Source: Domibacillus sp. DTU_2020_1001157_1_SI_ALB_TIR_016 (lineage in GTDB: Bacteria; Bacillota; Bacilli; Bacillales; Domibacillaceae). From it: a DNA stretch of 64,000 bases. This document shows positions 16,533 to 24,376 of the stretch, one piece after another. The translations under genes and the position numbers were made by a program. Each line of letters opens with the position of its first letter. Within the stretch, counting starts at the first letter, position 1. Where the stretch lies: positions 1,647,847 to 1,711,846 of the forward strand of contig NZ_CP135438.1 of NCBI RefSeq assembly GCF_032341995.1. The letters run 5' to 3'. The notes beneath the pieces were generated by a model. That model saw only the letters and a list, made by a program, of their open reading frames with translations, had not been told where the DNA came from and searched no databases.

Positions 16533-17300
16533 TTAGTTTAATACTTCGGGCTCATCCTCCACCAATTTGAGCCAAAGCTGCTGAAAATTAAACCAGCCGC
16601 TGTTCGACCCGCTTACTTGTGAATGGGTTAATAGTGCTGTTTCGTGATCTATCGCAATAGGTGAGCCAGCTGCCTCTGCAAGTAACTGCGCATGGCACGC
16701 ACGATCCATTGCGATAAACCAATACGCCGCTTCATCTACACTTGTTCCCACAGTAAGCAAGCCATGATTTTTTAAAATAACAGCCTTGTACTGTTTAAGT
16801 GCAGCCGCAATCCTTTCCCCTTCACTTTGATCTAAAACTACGCCTCTAAAGTCATCAAATAAACCGTGGTCCTGATAAAAGGCGCATGAATCCTGTGTGA
16901 TTGGATCTAATAACCGGCCTAGCGAGGACCATGCTTTTCCATAAAGAGAATGAGAATGTGCCGCTGCTATTACGTCGGGACGCGCCTGATGAATTTGTGA
17001 ATGGATGGCGATAGCTGCTTGGTTAATGGGAAGATTGCCTTCCACTACTTCTCCTTTATGATTAACTAGGTGCAAGTCGCTCACTTTCATAGAGGCAAAA
17101 TGGACACCTAACGGGTTGACCCAATAATGATCTGTTTTTTCAGGGTCCCGCACCGTTATATGACCAGCCACTCCCTCATTAAAGCCAAATTGATTAAATA
17201 TTCTGAAAGCGCCTGCCAGTCTTTCTTTTCGGTGCTGACGCTCCTCTTCCACATTGTTAAAAACAGGTTGTTGAAAAATGGACTGTGTTTTTGTTGACAT
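16533..17300 (-). CDS. Class II aldolase/adducin family protein
   Basis: A 255-residue member of the class II aldolase/adducin fold, the family of fuculose- and ribulose-phosphate aldolases and epimerases, which are zinc enzymes. The zinc ligands are visible as AAHSHSLYG (two His) and the third His in KNHGLLTVG. RIFNQFGFNEGVAGHITVRD is the usual N-terminal glycine-rich region. The catalytic acid position near INQAA has no obvious Glu, so lyase activity is uncertain; decarboxylase-like or unknown activities also occur in this family. It lies between the hydratase-like gene and the binding protein gene in a sulfonate operon. A role in processing the desulfonated carbonyl product is inference. 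Confidence 0.85.
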   Translation of the reverse strand: MSTKTQSIFQQPVFNNVEEERQHRKERLAGAFRIFNQFGFNEGVAGHITVRDPEKTDHYWVNPLGVHFASMKVSDLHLVNHKGEVVEGNLPINQAAIAIHSQIHQARPDVIAAAHSHSLYGKAWSSLGRLLDPITQDSCAFYQDHGLFDDFRGVVLDQSEGERIAAALKQYKAVILKNHGLLTVGTSVDEAAYWFIAMDRACHAQLLAEAAGSPIAIDHETALLTHSQVSGSNSGWFNFQQLWLKLVEDEPEVLN

Positions 17301-17379
17301 AATATTCTTCCTCTCTGTATTTTTAATTTTTATTCATATCTTTCAATCTGTAAGTTGTTATTTTTCAACTTGGCAGCAC

Positions 17380-18123
17380 TCAGTTGGTTTTTTCTAAATA
17401 ACGATGAAACCTCTCCTGGAAATCTCCTTGAAGAACCGAATCTCTCGTTAAATTTGAAGATGACTCTTTGTCTCCTGTACATAACTCCTTTAAAGCGCCC
17501 GCTGTATCAGCCGGCATTTTCAATAAAGTATTCGACCAATTTAAAGCCGTATCATAAGCTTCCTGAGCTTCTTCACAAACTCGATGTACAAGACCATAGT
17601 GTTGAGCAGTAGCTGCCTTTACTTTTGTACCTGATAAAGTAAGAAAGCGTGCTCTTGACGGGCCAATTTCATTAATTAAGCGCTTGGTACCTAAAATCAA
17701 TCCGAATTTAGGCCCAGGGAATCGAAATTCCGTTGTGGTACTGGCAACCCGGAGATCACATGAAATGGCAAGGTCAGCCCCCGCTCCATAAGCATATCCA
17801 TTTATAATTGCTATAGTCGGAACTGGAAAGCAAACCAGCTGTTCTAGAAGGTTTGATACGTTTTGAAAGAACAGACTTGCTGCTTGATTTGTCAATGTTT
17901 GAATATATTTCACATCAACTCCTGTACTAAAAGCTTTTGTCAAATTACTGCTCAAGACCAGAACGCCTGTATCTTCGTCATTTGCAATATTGTCTAAAGA
18001 CGTCTTTAACTCTTCGTAAAATGCCAAATCAAATGCATTTAAGTTTTGAGGGCTGTTTAAAGAAAGGTGGACTATTTTCTTTAATGAACCAGTTTCATGG
18101 ATGGCAACGTTTATCCTTTTCAT
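17380..18123 (-). CDS. Enoyl-CoA hydratase/isomerase (crotonase) family protein
   Basis: A 247-residue crotonase-fold protein: LSLNSPQNLNAFDLAFY, the first oxyanion-hole element KAFSTGVDVKYIQ, the second INGYAYGAGADLAISCDLRVA, and FRFPGPKFGLILG. The canonical hydratase Glu at the GAG(G/A)-x-E position is replaced: GAGADLA lacks it, and the second Glu region (FPGPKFGL) also differs. It may therefore act as an isomerase, hydrolase or lyase on a CoA thioester instead of a classical hydratase. It lies in the operon with a CaiB-type CoA-transferase, which would supply the thioester. Confidence 0.87.
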   Translation of the reverse strand: MKRINVAIHETGSLKKIVHLSLNSPQNLNAFDLAFYEELKTSLDNIANDEDTGVLVLSSNLTKAFSTGVDVKYIQTLTNQAASLFFQNVSNLLEQLVCFPVPTIAIINGYAYGAGADLAISCDLRVASTTTEFRFPGPKFGLILGTKRLINEIGPSRARFLTLSGTKVKAATAQHYGLVHRVCEEAQEAYDTALNWSNTLLKMPADTAGALKELCTGDKESSSNLTRDSVLQGDFQERFHRYLEKTN

Positions 18124-18203
18124 AACCTCTCCTTTTCTATACCAAAGTTAGTGGAATAATAGAATTTGAAACATAAAGAGCTATTACAGCTGAAAGTTGT
18201 TGG

Positions 18204-18974
18204 TTATACTGTAGTAACCTCATCTAAAAGTATTTGATAGTCCTTTTTCATTACACGAGATAATACTTTATTCTCTAACTTGCCAAAAGCTGCGCTTCCA
18301 CGCTCCCGTGGTCTCGGTAATGGAACTTGAAGGTCCATTGTGATTTTTCCATCTTCAATCAAAATAACCCGGTCTGCGAGTGTGATCGCTTCTGACACAT
18401 CATGTGTAACCAAGACAGCTGTGAACCGATGTTCCTTCCAAATATCTTCAATCAATTCTTGCATTTCAATTCTTGTCAAGGCATCAAGTGCTCCTAACGG
18501 CTCATCCAATAAAAGCAACTGTGGTTTGGTGACTAATGCCCGGGCTAGAGACACTCTTTGTTTCTGTCCACCTGATAAAACGGAAGGCCAGTCACCTTCT
18601 CTTTCTTCTAAGCCAACCTGTTTTAAAGAAAACAGCGCCTGATCTTTCCAATTGCCCACAAGCCCTAATCCCACACCGACATTTTCCGCTACCTTCTCCC
18701 ACGGAAGAAGACGAGCATCTTGAAACATAAATCGTGCTTTTTTGTTTAAAGAACGAAGAATTTCACCGTTCAAGGAAATTTCCCCGCTGCTCTCTGTCTC
18801 CAGACCGGCAAGATGCCTTAATAACGTACTTTTACCGCAGCCGCTTTTTCCGACAATGGCAACAAACTCGCCAGGTTCAATTGTTAAATTAATGCCTTTT
18901 AAAACTTCTGTATTCCCATATTTTTTTCGTAGATGCTTTATGTCTAGATGAACACCTTGCTTCTTGGGAGTCAT
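18204..18974 (-). CDS. SsuB-type ABC transporter ATP-binding protein
   Basis: A 256-residue sulfonate-transporter ATPase: Walker [11 protein letters not shown]-loop [10 protein letters not shown], signature [10 protein letters not shown], Walker [13 protein letters not shown] and H-loop VTHDVSEA. The tail LPRPRERGS is typical of SsuB. GGAGGTG lies 7-8 bases before ATG 18974. It follows the permease gene by 18 bp. Confidence 0.93.
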   Translation of the reverse strand: MTPKKQGVHLDIKHLRKKYGNTEVLKGINLTIEPGEFVAIVGKSGCGKSTLLRHLAGLETESSGEISLNGEILRSLNKKARFMFQDARLLPWEKVAENVGVGLGLVGNWKDQALFSLKQVGLEEREGDWPSVLSGGQKQRVSLARALVTKPQLLLLDEPLGALDALTRIEMQELIEDIWKEHRFTAVLVTHDVSEAITLADRVILIEDGKITMDLQVPLPRPRERGSAAFGKLENKVLSRVMKKDYQILLDEVTTV

Positions 18975-18992
18975 TGCTCATCACCTCCACAT

Positions 18993-19775
18993 TTATTGTT
19001 TGTTATAGCTTGGATTCCACCTAAGTAGTCTTGACTCAAGTAACTTTGCCGAAAAATCTGCCAGTTTACCTAAAACGGCATAAAGCAGGATTGCGACAAC
19101 CACAATATCTATTTGCATAAATTCGCGTGCATTCATAGCCATATAGCCTATGCCAGCGTCAGCTGCTACCGTTTCAGCCACTATAAGAGTGAGCCACATA
19201 ATGCCCAGGGAATAGCGTACCCCTACTAAGATAGAAGGCAATGCTCCTTTAAAAATGACCCGTAGCATTAATTTACGCTTACTCAATCCATATACTTTTC
19301 CCATCTCAATTAACGACTTATCAACCGAAATAATGCCGTAATACGTATTCACATAAATAGGAAAGAATACACCAATCGCTACTAAAAAGACCTTTGCTTC
19401 TTCTCCTATTCCAAGCCATAAAATAACCAGGGGAATAAGAGCAAGATGCGGAATATTCCGAAACATTTGAATCGTTGTATCTAAATGCTGCTTAGCTATA
19501 GGAGAAACCCCATTGGCTACTCCTAAAATAAGTCCAATACTTCCTCCGATTAAGAAACCAGTGAAAGCACGGCTGAAGCTGACTTGTATATGTTTAAAAA
19601 GCTCTCCCGATTCAATTAATTGCCATGCGGACGTCACAATGGCGGATGGAGCCGGCAGAGTATCCGGTGAAATAACGCCTGCCAGCGACAGTATCTGCCA
19701 AAACAGAATAAGCAGAAACGGCAGCAGCCAGGGTGCTATTGTTTTGTTGTAAGAAATGACTCCCATTTTGTTCAC
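18993..19775 (-). CDS. SsuC-type ABC transporter permease
   Basis: A 260-residue inner-membrane permease of the SsuC family. It has about six hydrophobic helices, the segment FRNIPHLALIPLVILWLGIGEEAK, the EAA-type loop GKVYGLSKRKLMLRVIFKGALP, and MAMNAREFMQIDIVVV. GTG 19775 is taken as start because AAGGAGG lies 7 bases upstream; the next ATG (19766) is too far away. It is preceded by the SsuD-like gene and followed by the ATPase gene. Confidence 0.92.
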   Translation of the reverse strand: MNKMGVISYNKTIAPWLLPFLLILFWQILSLAGVISPDTLPAPSAIVTSAWQLIESGELFKHIQVSFSRAFTGFLIGGSIGLILGVANGVSPIAKQHLDTTIQMFRNIPHLALIPLVILWLGIGEEAKVFLVAIGVFFPIYVNTYYGIISVDKSLIEMGKVYGLSKRKLMLRVIFKGALPSILVGVRYSLGIMWLTLIVAETVAADAGIGYMAMNAREFMQIDIVVVAILLYAVLGKLADFSAKLLESRLLRWNPSYNKQ

Positions 19776-19829
19776 GTCGTTCCCTCCTTTTGAGTGCTGA
19801 AGATTTACTTTCTATTAATAAAGATTCGA

Positions 19830-20915
19830 TTATGCATGCAATTTAAGAGAACGCTTATTTAATTTTTTCTTTACTCTAGGAATCACTTCTTTACCGATTG
19901 ATTCAATGACTTCTAGATGAGGGTATCCTCTTAAAAGAACTTTTTCGAATCCAAGTTCTACGTATTCAACAACACGATCAGCCACTTGATCAGGTGTGCC
20001 AACCAGGGCAATAGAGTTACCGCTTAATACTTGTGTTAAGCCTGCCCACAGGTTTGGCCCAATGACAAAATTATTGTCTCTGGAACCTTCCATTAATTTA
20101 TTTAATCGTTTATGGCCTATCGATTCATCCCTGACGTTGCCTTTTTCTTTGCCCTCGATATCCTCAGGCTTTACATGGCTGATTAAATCATGGGCTCTTT
20201 TCCAAGCAAGCTCCTCTGTATCACCTAATATAACTTGCAGGGAAACTGAATAACGCAGTGATCTCCCCTCTATATCCGCAAGCTTCTTCATTTCCTCAAT
20301 ACGAACCTTAGTGTTTTCTAGTGATTCTCCCCACAGCATATAGACATCTGCCAACTTTGCAGCTACTTTCTTTCCTGCTTCAGAAGCACCCCCCATATAA
20401 ATCTGAGGCCGAGGCTGTTGAACAGGCTTTGGAAATAATGAAGCATTTTTAAATGAATAAAAATCTCCTGTGTGATTGACTACTTCTTCAGAAAAAAGAC
20501 GTTTAAGAATATGAATAAATTCCTCTGTCCGTTTATATCTCAAATGGTGAGGCAGGCTATCTCCATCCTTCTCAAGTTCCTCTGGCGATCCCCCTGTTAC
20601 CACATTAATAACTGCTCTGCCGCCTGAAAGATAATCAAGAGTAGAGAATTGCTTTGCAAAAACCGTTGGACTAATGAAGCCTGGTCTCGCCGCGTACAGG
20701 TAATTCAATTTTTCAGTAGATTGAATTAATGACGCAGCAACAATTGAAGCATCCAAGCATTGCGTACCTACAGGCAGCAGCAGTGAAGTAAACCCTGTTT
20801 GTTCTGCAGTTTGAGCAATTTGCCTATTATAAGCAAAGGAAGGCTCTCTTTCCCAAGGGGTTTTAATATAATTTCCATCTCCAGAAGTAGGAGACATTGT
20901 TAAAAACTCAACCAT
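19830..20915 (-). CDS. SsuD-like FMNH2-dependent alkanesulfonate monooxygenase
   Basis: A 361-residue flavin monooxygenase of the SsuD group, which converts alkanesulfonates to the aldehyde plus sulfite with FMNH2 and O2. Landmarks are GDGNYIKTPWEREPS, GFTSLLLPVGTQCLDAS with the SsuD active-site Cys, AARPGFISPTVFAKQ, LSGGRAVINVVTGGSPEEL, RPQIYMGGASEAG, VGTPDQVADR and LLRGYPHLEV. Slightly shorter than B. subtilis-type SsuD and clearly diverged from the second copy at 35316-36461, so it may prefer a different sulfonate. FMNH2 would come from the SsuE encoded at 24377. Confidence 0.9.
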   Translation of the reverse strand: MVEFLTMSPTSGDGNYIKTPWEREPSFAYNRQIAQTAEQTGFTSLLLPVGTQCLDASIVAASLIQSTEKLNYLYAARPGFISPTVFAKQFSTLDYLSGGRAVINVVTGGSPEELEKDGDSLPHHLRYKRTEEFIHILKRLFSEEVVNHTGDFYSFKNASLFPKPVQQPRPQIYMGGASEAGKKVAAKLADVYMLWGESLENTKVRIEEMKKLADIEGRSLRYSVSLQVILGDTEELAWKRAHDLISHVKPEDIEGKEKGNVRDESIGHKRLNKLMEGSRDNNFVIGPNLWAGLTQVLSGNSIALVGTPDQVADRVVEYVELGFEKVLLRGYPHLEVIESIGKEVIPRVKKKLNKRSLKLHA

Positions 20916-20981
20916 CTTTCATCCCTCCATTTTTACTAATTCCATCAGAATACTTGGTTTTCAAACTGCACCATTGTAAAT

Positions 20982-22172
20982 TTAATTGCTTTGTATACTT
21001 TTTTCCCTCAGCCAGTCGTTTATTACTTCCTGATTGTGTTCTCCAATTAAAGGCGGGTTTCGGAAGGTTTCAAACTCATAGTCCGATAATTTTACTGGGA
21101 ATCCTATTGTTTTTGTTTGTGAGCCGTTTGGCAATTCGATGTCTTGTATGATATCAAGTGATTTTGTAACCGGACTGTCCAGCGCTTCCTGAAAATCGTT
21201 AACGGGTGCAGAAGGTACGCCTCTTTGATCAAATTCCGTCAGCCATTCTTCAGCACTTTTTGTAGCAAAAACACTTTGTAAGATCTCTTTTAATTCTTTT
21301 TGATTTTTTGCACGTAATGTTTGGGTTCGAAAGCGAGCGTCATCATACAGCTCTACTAAATTTGTCGCTTCGCAAACTTCGTACCAAAGTTTGTCATTTC
21401 CTGCGGCAATTACGAAAGGCTTATCACATCCGTTAAACCCTTGATAAGGTGCATTTCTTGGATGTGCTGTTCCTAAGCGTTTTGGAGCAAAGCCGTTTCC
21501 ATAATATTCACTTGTTTGTAAAGCTGAAATTCCTAATACACTGCCGAGCATCGAGCAGTCAATATAAGCCCCTTTTCCTTCTCGGCTGGCTTTTTGAAGA
21601 GATGCAGCTATGCTGTATGCAGCGTATAACCCTGCCGCAAAGTCAGCGACTGGAACACCACATTTTACAGGCGGTCCATCCTCTTCTCCTGTAACACTCA
21701 TTAACCCGCTAAATGCCTGGATTGTAACATCAAATGCTCCTTTTTGCGCAAATGGCCCTTTCTGTCCGTATCCTGAAATAGAGCAGTAAATAATCTTTGG
21801 ATTTCCTTTGGCAAGTTGATCATAGCCAAGCTGATATTTATTTAAGACACCCGGCCTGAAATTTTCAATTAGCACATCCGTATTCATACATAACTCATGC
21901 AGTAACTGAAGATCTTCTTCTTTTTTAAAATCAATTGAAACACTGCGCTTATTGCGGTTTAGGGACGAAAAGTTAGCACTGTAATCTCCCTGCTCGCCAT
22001 TTTCGAAAAAAGGCGGCCATGACCTCATTCCATCCCCTCCATCAGGCCTTTCAATTTTCACAACATCTGCACCCAAGTCTGCTAATAACATACCAGTGTA
22101 AGGGCCTGCTGCAATCTGCCCAAATTCAAGAACTCGAATGCCGCTTAAAGGTTTACTTTCATTAGCTCCCAT
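20982..22172 (-). CDS. CaiB/BaiF-type (class III) CoA-transferase
   Basis: A 396-residue class III CoA-transferase: the N-terminal LSGIRVLEFGQIAAGPYTGMLLADLGADVVKIE signature region, RPGVLNKY, and the catalytic Asp in KGAFDVTIQAFSGLM, which forms the acyl-aspartyl intermediate. The C-terminus has NPPLIGEHNQEVI. Both ATG 22175 and 22172 are possible; the second fits AAAGGAG better. It is the first gene of a sulfonate operon and lies directly downstream of promoter P3. Activating a sulfonated or desulfonated carboxylic acid to its CoA thioester would explain the crotonase-like gene downstream, but this is inference. Confidence 0.9.
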   Translation of the reverse strand: MGANESKPLSGIRVLEFGQIAAGPYTGMLLADLGADVVKIERPDGGDGMRSWPPFFENGEQGDYSANFSSLNRNKRSVSIDFKKEEDLQLLHELCMNTDVLIENFRPGVLNKYQLGYDQLAKGNPKIIYCSISGYGQKGPFAQKGAFDVTIQAFSGLMSVTGEEDGPPVKCGVPVADFAAGLYAAYSIAASLQKASREGKGAYIDCSMLGSVLGISALQTSEYYGNGFAPKRLGTAHPRNAPYQGFNGCDKPFVIAAGNDKLWYEVCEATNLVELYDDARFRTQTLRAKNQKELKEILQSVFATKSAEEWLTEFDQRGVPSAPVNDFQEALDSPVTKSLDIIQDIELPNGSQTKTIGFPVKLSDYEFETFRNPPLIGEHNQEVINDWLREKSIQSN

Positions 22173-22259
22173 CATATTCTCCTTTCCTACTTTACAATGA
22201 CTTACATTCCCTTAACCGATTTAACTAAGTTGTTTACTCGGAAAAGATTATTTTGACTC

Positions 22260-22315
22260 AGTATATCTCATGTTTTAGCACTTGTATAATTGATAATTAG
22301 AAACCGTACATTCAA
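22260..22315 (-). promoter_or_regulatory. LysR-type operator/promoter P3 for the 22172-15506 operon
   Basis: Read on the - strand: TTGAAT (22315-22310), 17 bases, CAATTATACAA (22292-22282). The TATACA inside it is followed by exactly 17 bp and the -10 box TATACT (22265-22260). The layout is identical to P1 and P2. It lies between the LysR gene and the first operon gene. Confidence 0.78.
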
Positions 22316-22335
22316 AAAATTTGAATCGTTTGAAC

Positions 22336-23211
22336 TTAAAAATTTTCTTTTATTAATGCAATTAATCGTTCAATAGCCGTTCCCGCCGTTATATTGTTTG
22401 TTTTTCGTAAAATCCCTGTTACTACTCCCACATTTAAATCAACTACTTTCTTAGTCGTTGTGCCAACAGGAGGAGTTCTTATAATGACATCTGGAATAAC
22501 AGCAATCCCAAGTCCTGCCTGAACATATTCCTTTAATGCGGACATACTATTGATCTCCAGTCCTACTTGTGGTTGAATGCCAGCTTCAACAAGGGATTTT
22601 TCTAAATTTATTCGGTAATTACAAACGAATGCTCCCAGCAACAGCCTTTCATTTTTAAAGTCTGCCAAGTATATTTCGTCTCTTTCTGCTAAATGGTGTG
22701 CAGCCGGTAATAATAAAGAAACCTGTTCGGTTAAAAGCGGTTCAAACAATGTAGTATGATCTAACACAGGCGTATTACAAAGAGCAATATCCAGTTCACC
22801 ATCCTTGATCATCTTAGTTAAAGTTTGTGTATTATTAACTTGTATACTAATTTGAACTTTAGGATATTTTTTGTTAAACGGTTCTAATATTTCAGGAAGC
22901 CGGTAAATTGCCATAGGTTCTATTGCTCCGATTCGGATTTTCCCCGCTTCTCCATGTACCCACTCGTGCATTGTATTTTGTACGTATTCCAAGTCCCTTA
23001 ATAGCAAATCTGCTTTATCAAAAAAAACTCTTCCGGCATCTGTTAAATGTATTTTTTTACCTCGCTCAATTAATTTTACGCCGAGGTCTGTCTCAAGTTT
23101 TTGAATTTGCATCGTGACAGTAGACTGCACATACATCAATTCATCTGCTGCTTTTTGAAAACTTCCCAGTCGGGCAATAGTATAAAATGTTTTAATTGTT
23201 CGTAGATCCAT
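22336..23211 (-). CDS. LysR-family transcriptional regulator of the sulfur genes
   Basis: A 291-residue LysR-type regulator. The N-terminal winged helix is DLRTIKTFYTIARLGSFQKAADELMYVQSTVTMQIQKLE; the coinducer-binding domain begins at GKIRIGAIEPMAIYRLP and resembles the CysL/Cbl/YtlI group. Its gene directly precedes promoter P3, and two more promoters with the same operator lie at 5756 and 23446. It is therefore the prime candidate to control all three units. Its own leader carries hairpin B and a terminator/antiterminator pair. In related systems the effector is a sulfur intermediate such as O-acetylserine or sulfate, but none can be named here. Confidence 0.9.
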   Translation of the reverse strand: MDLRTIKTFYTIARLGSFQKAADELMYVQSTVTMQIQKLETDLGVKLIERGKKIHLTDAGRVFFDKADLLLRDLEYVQNTMHEWVHGEAGKIRIGAIEPMAIYRLPEILEPFNKKYPKVQISIQVNNTQTLTKMIKDGELDIALCNTPVLDHTTLFEPLLTEQVSLLLPAAHHLAERDEIYLADFKNERLLLGAFVCNYRINLEKSLVEAGIQPQVGLEINSMSALKEYVQAGLGIAVIPDVIIRTPPVGTTTKKVVDLNVGVVTGILRKTNNITAGTAIERLIALIKENF

Positions 23212-23238
23212 GCTTTCACTCCTGCCTCTTGTTTTTCA

Positions 23239-23320
23239 ATAAAAAACCCCTGAATTTTCAACTGAAAATTCAGGGGTTTTGGGTTTTAAAACATAACTAA
23301 ACTACGCAGCCCCTGAATTT
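23239..23320 (-). promoter_or_regulatory. Terminator with competing antiterminator in the LysR leader
   Basis: Read on the - strand, AAATTCAGGGG (23320-23310) can pair over 11 bases with CCCCTGAATTT in the 5' arm of the terminator stem (AAAACCCCTGAATTTTC / GAAAATTCAGGGGTTTT, 23280-23243), which ends in TTTTTTATTG. The two pairings exclude each other, so the leader can switch between termination and read-through into the LysR gene. Confidence 0.75.
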
Positions 23321-23335
23321 GTAATTATCCAAGCG

Positions 23336-23356
23336 GCCTCTAGTTGTCTAGTTGGC
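23336..23356 (-). promoter_or_regulatory. Recurrent leader hairpin, copy B
   Basis: Read on the - strand: GCC-AA-CTAG-ACAA-CTAG-A-GGC, 21 nt. It lies close to the expected 5' end of the LysR transcript. A promoter TTGACT (23412-23407) with a -10-like TAATAA or AGTAAT is upstream. The inner stem CTAG/CTAG differs from copies A, D, E and F but keeps pairing. Confidence 0.72.
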
Positions 23357-23445
23357 ATATCCACTATTTGTTAGCATTATTTTATTACTATTATTCCGAT
23401 AGTTCAAGTCAACTTTATAAAAAAATGCCTGATAAATCATTTTTT
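23357..23445. other. Promoter region of the LysR gene (- strand)
   Basis: This is the rest of the divergent intergenic space. On the - strand TTGACT (23412-23407) could be a -35 box; the -10 is weak. ATTCCGAT (about 23394-23400) matches a motif that recurs near other sulfur promoters. I see no gene. Confidence 0.45.
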
Positions 23446-23501
23446 TTGAATTATATGTTTCCATTTTCCAATTATACAAAAATCTAAATTGATTTTATGA
23501 T
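23446..23501 (+). promoter_or_regulatory. LysR-type operator/promoter P2 for the thiol dioxygenase gene
   Basis: TTGAAT (23446-23451), 17 bases, CAATTATACAA (23469-23479). TATACA (23473-23478) is followed by exactly 17 bp and TATGAT (23496-23501). Same layout as P1 and P3. Confidence 0.78.
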
Positions 23502-23558
23502 AATACAAAGACCACCTGTAAGCATTAAGATAAAAAAACGATTAAAGGAAGTGAGCGA

Positions 23559-24140
23559 ATGAGTATAAACAACACGTTACAGCAATTTGAGGCTTCTGTA
23601 AGAAAAGTTTTAAAAGATTTTAAAACAAACAGGGAAATTATTGACCAATTGCAGCCGGCTTTTCAAACCCTTTTAAATACAAAAGGACTGCTGCCAGAAC
23701 ACTACAAAAAACCGAAGAGCGAAAAGTACAGTCAATTTTTACTGTATAAACCACAAGATGAAGCCTTTTCTATAGTCGCCTTTATTTGGGGTCCTGGACA
23801 AACCGCACCAATTCATGATCATTTAGTCTGGGGGCTGGTAGGCATATATGAAGGAAAGATTGAAGAAACCAGATATCGAAAAGTAGCACATAATAACGAG
23901 GAAGAGTTTCGCTTGGAAATAATTGAAACGGTTGTTGCCAAAGAAAATGATATTTCCTTTGTTTACCCGCCAAATACTGACATCCACAGTGTTCGCAACC
24001 CATTTGATGAGCCAGCCATCACCATACATGTATACGGTACGGACATCGGCAAGCAGAAAAGAAATCTTTATAAGAATGAGTCCTTTAATAAAAGCACTAT
24101 TGTTACGGCACACGAAAATGAAGAGGCAATCTATCATTAA
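23559..24140 (+). CDS. Cupin-type thiol dioxygenase (cysteine dioxygenase family)
   Basis: A 193-residue cupin of the cysteine dioxygenase family, which uses Fe(II) and O2 to oxidise a thiol to a sulfinate. The three His iron ligands are visible: H-x-H in APIHDHLVWGLVG and the third in DIHSVRN. The region around YEGKIEETRYRK corresponds to the strand carrying the Cys-Tyr crosslink in animal enzymes; no Cys is present there, as usual in bacteria. Length is normal. Promoter P2 upstream links it to the LysR regulon. The thiol could be cysteine, 3-mercaptopropionate or mercaptosuccinate. Confidence 0.87.
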   Translation: MSINNTLQQFEASVRKVLKDFKTNREIIDQLQPAFQTLLNTKGLLPEHYKKPKSEKYSQFLLYKPQDEAFSIVAFIWGPGQTAPIHDHLVWGLVGIYEGKIEETRYRKVAHNNEEEFRLEIIETVVAKENDISFVYPPNTDIHSVRNPFDEPAITIHVYGTDIGKQKRNLYKNESFNKSTIVTAHENEEAIYH

Positions 24141-24194
24141 ACACTAATATAGTTTCTTTCCTATTTATAAGGAATTTCACCCCCTCTCTAATCT

Positions 24195-24230
24195 AGAACA
24201 CCGGGCCTAAGCCAGGTGTTCTATTTTGTC
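24195..24230 (+). terminator. Terminator of the thiol dioxygenase gene
   Basis: AGAACACC (24195-24202) pairs with GGTGTTCT (24215-24222), followed by ATTTTGT. Confidence 0.8.
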
Positions 24231-24292
24231 CTTTTTATGTATTTGGACACATATGTTCAATATAGATCAATGCGTTTTTTTGTTCATTCGCC

Positions 24293-24342
24293 AAAAAAGC
24301 TTGTATATAAAGCCTTCTAAACAAAGGCTTTATATACAAGCT
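24293..24342 (-). terminator. Terminator of the cmo/tcy/ribR/ssuE operon
   Basis: Read on the - strand: AGCTTGTATATAAAGCCTT, a short loop, AAGGCTTTATATACAAGCT, then TTTTTT. It lies 35 bp after the ssuE stop. Confidence 0.9.
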
Positions 24343-24376
24343 GAAAATTTCTCCAAATATCACCAAATAAATATTC

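Noticed and set aside
17380..24140. Antisense frames within long genes (for example 17355-17612 and 23823-24137).
   Set aside because: They mirror real genes on the other strand, lack ribosome binding sites and have no recognisable domains.
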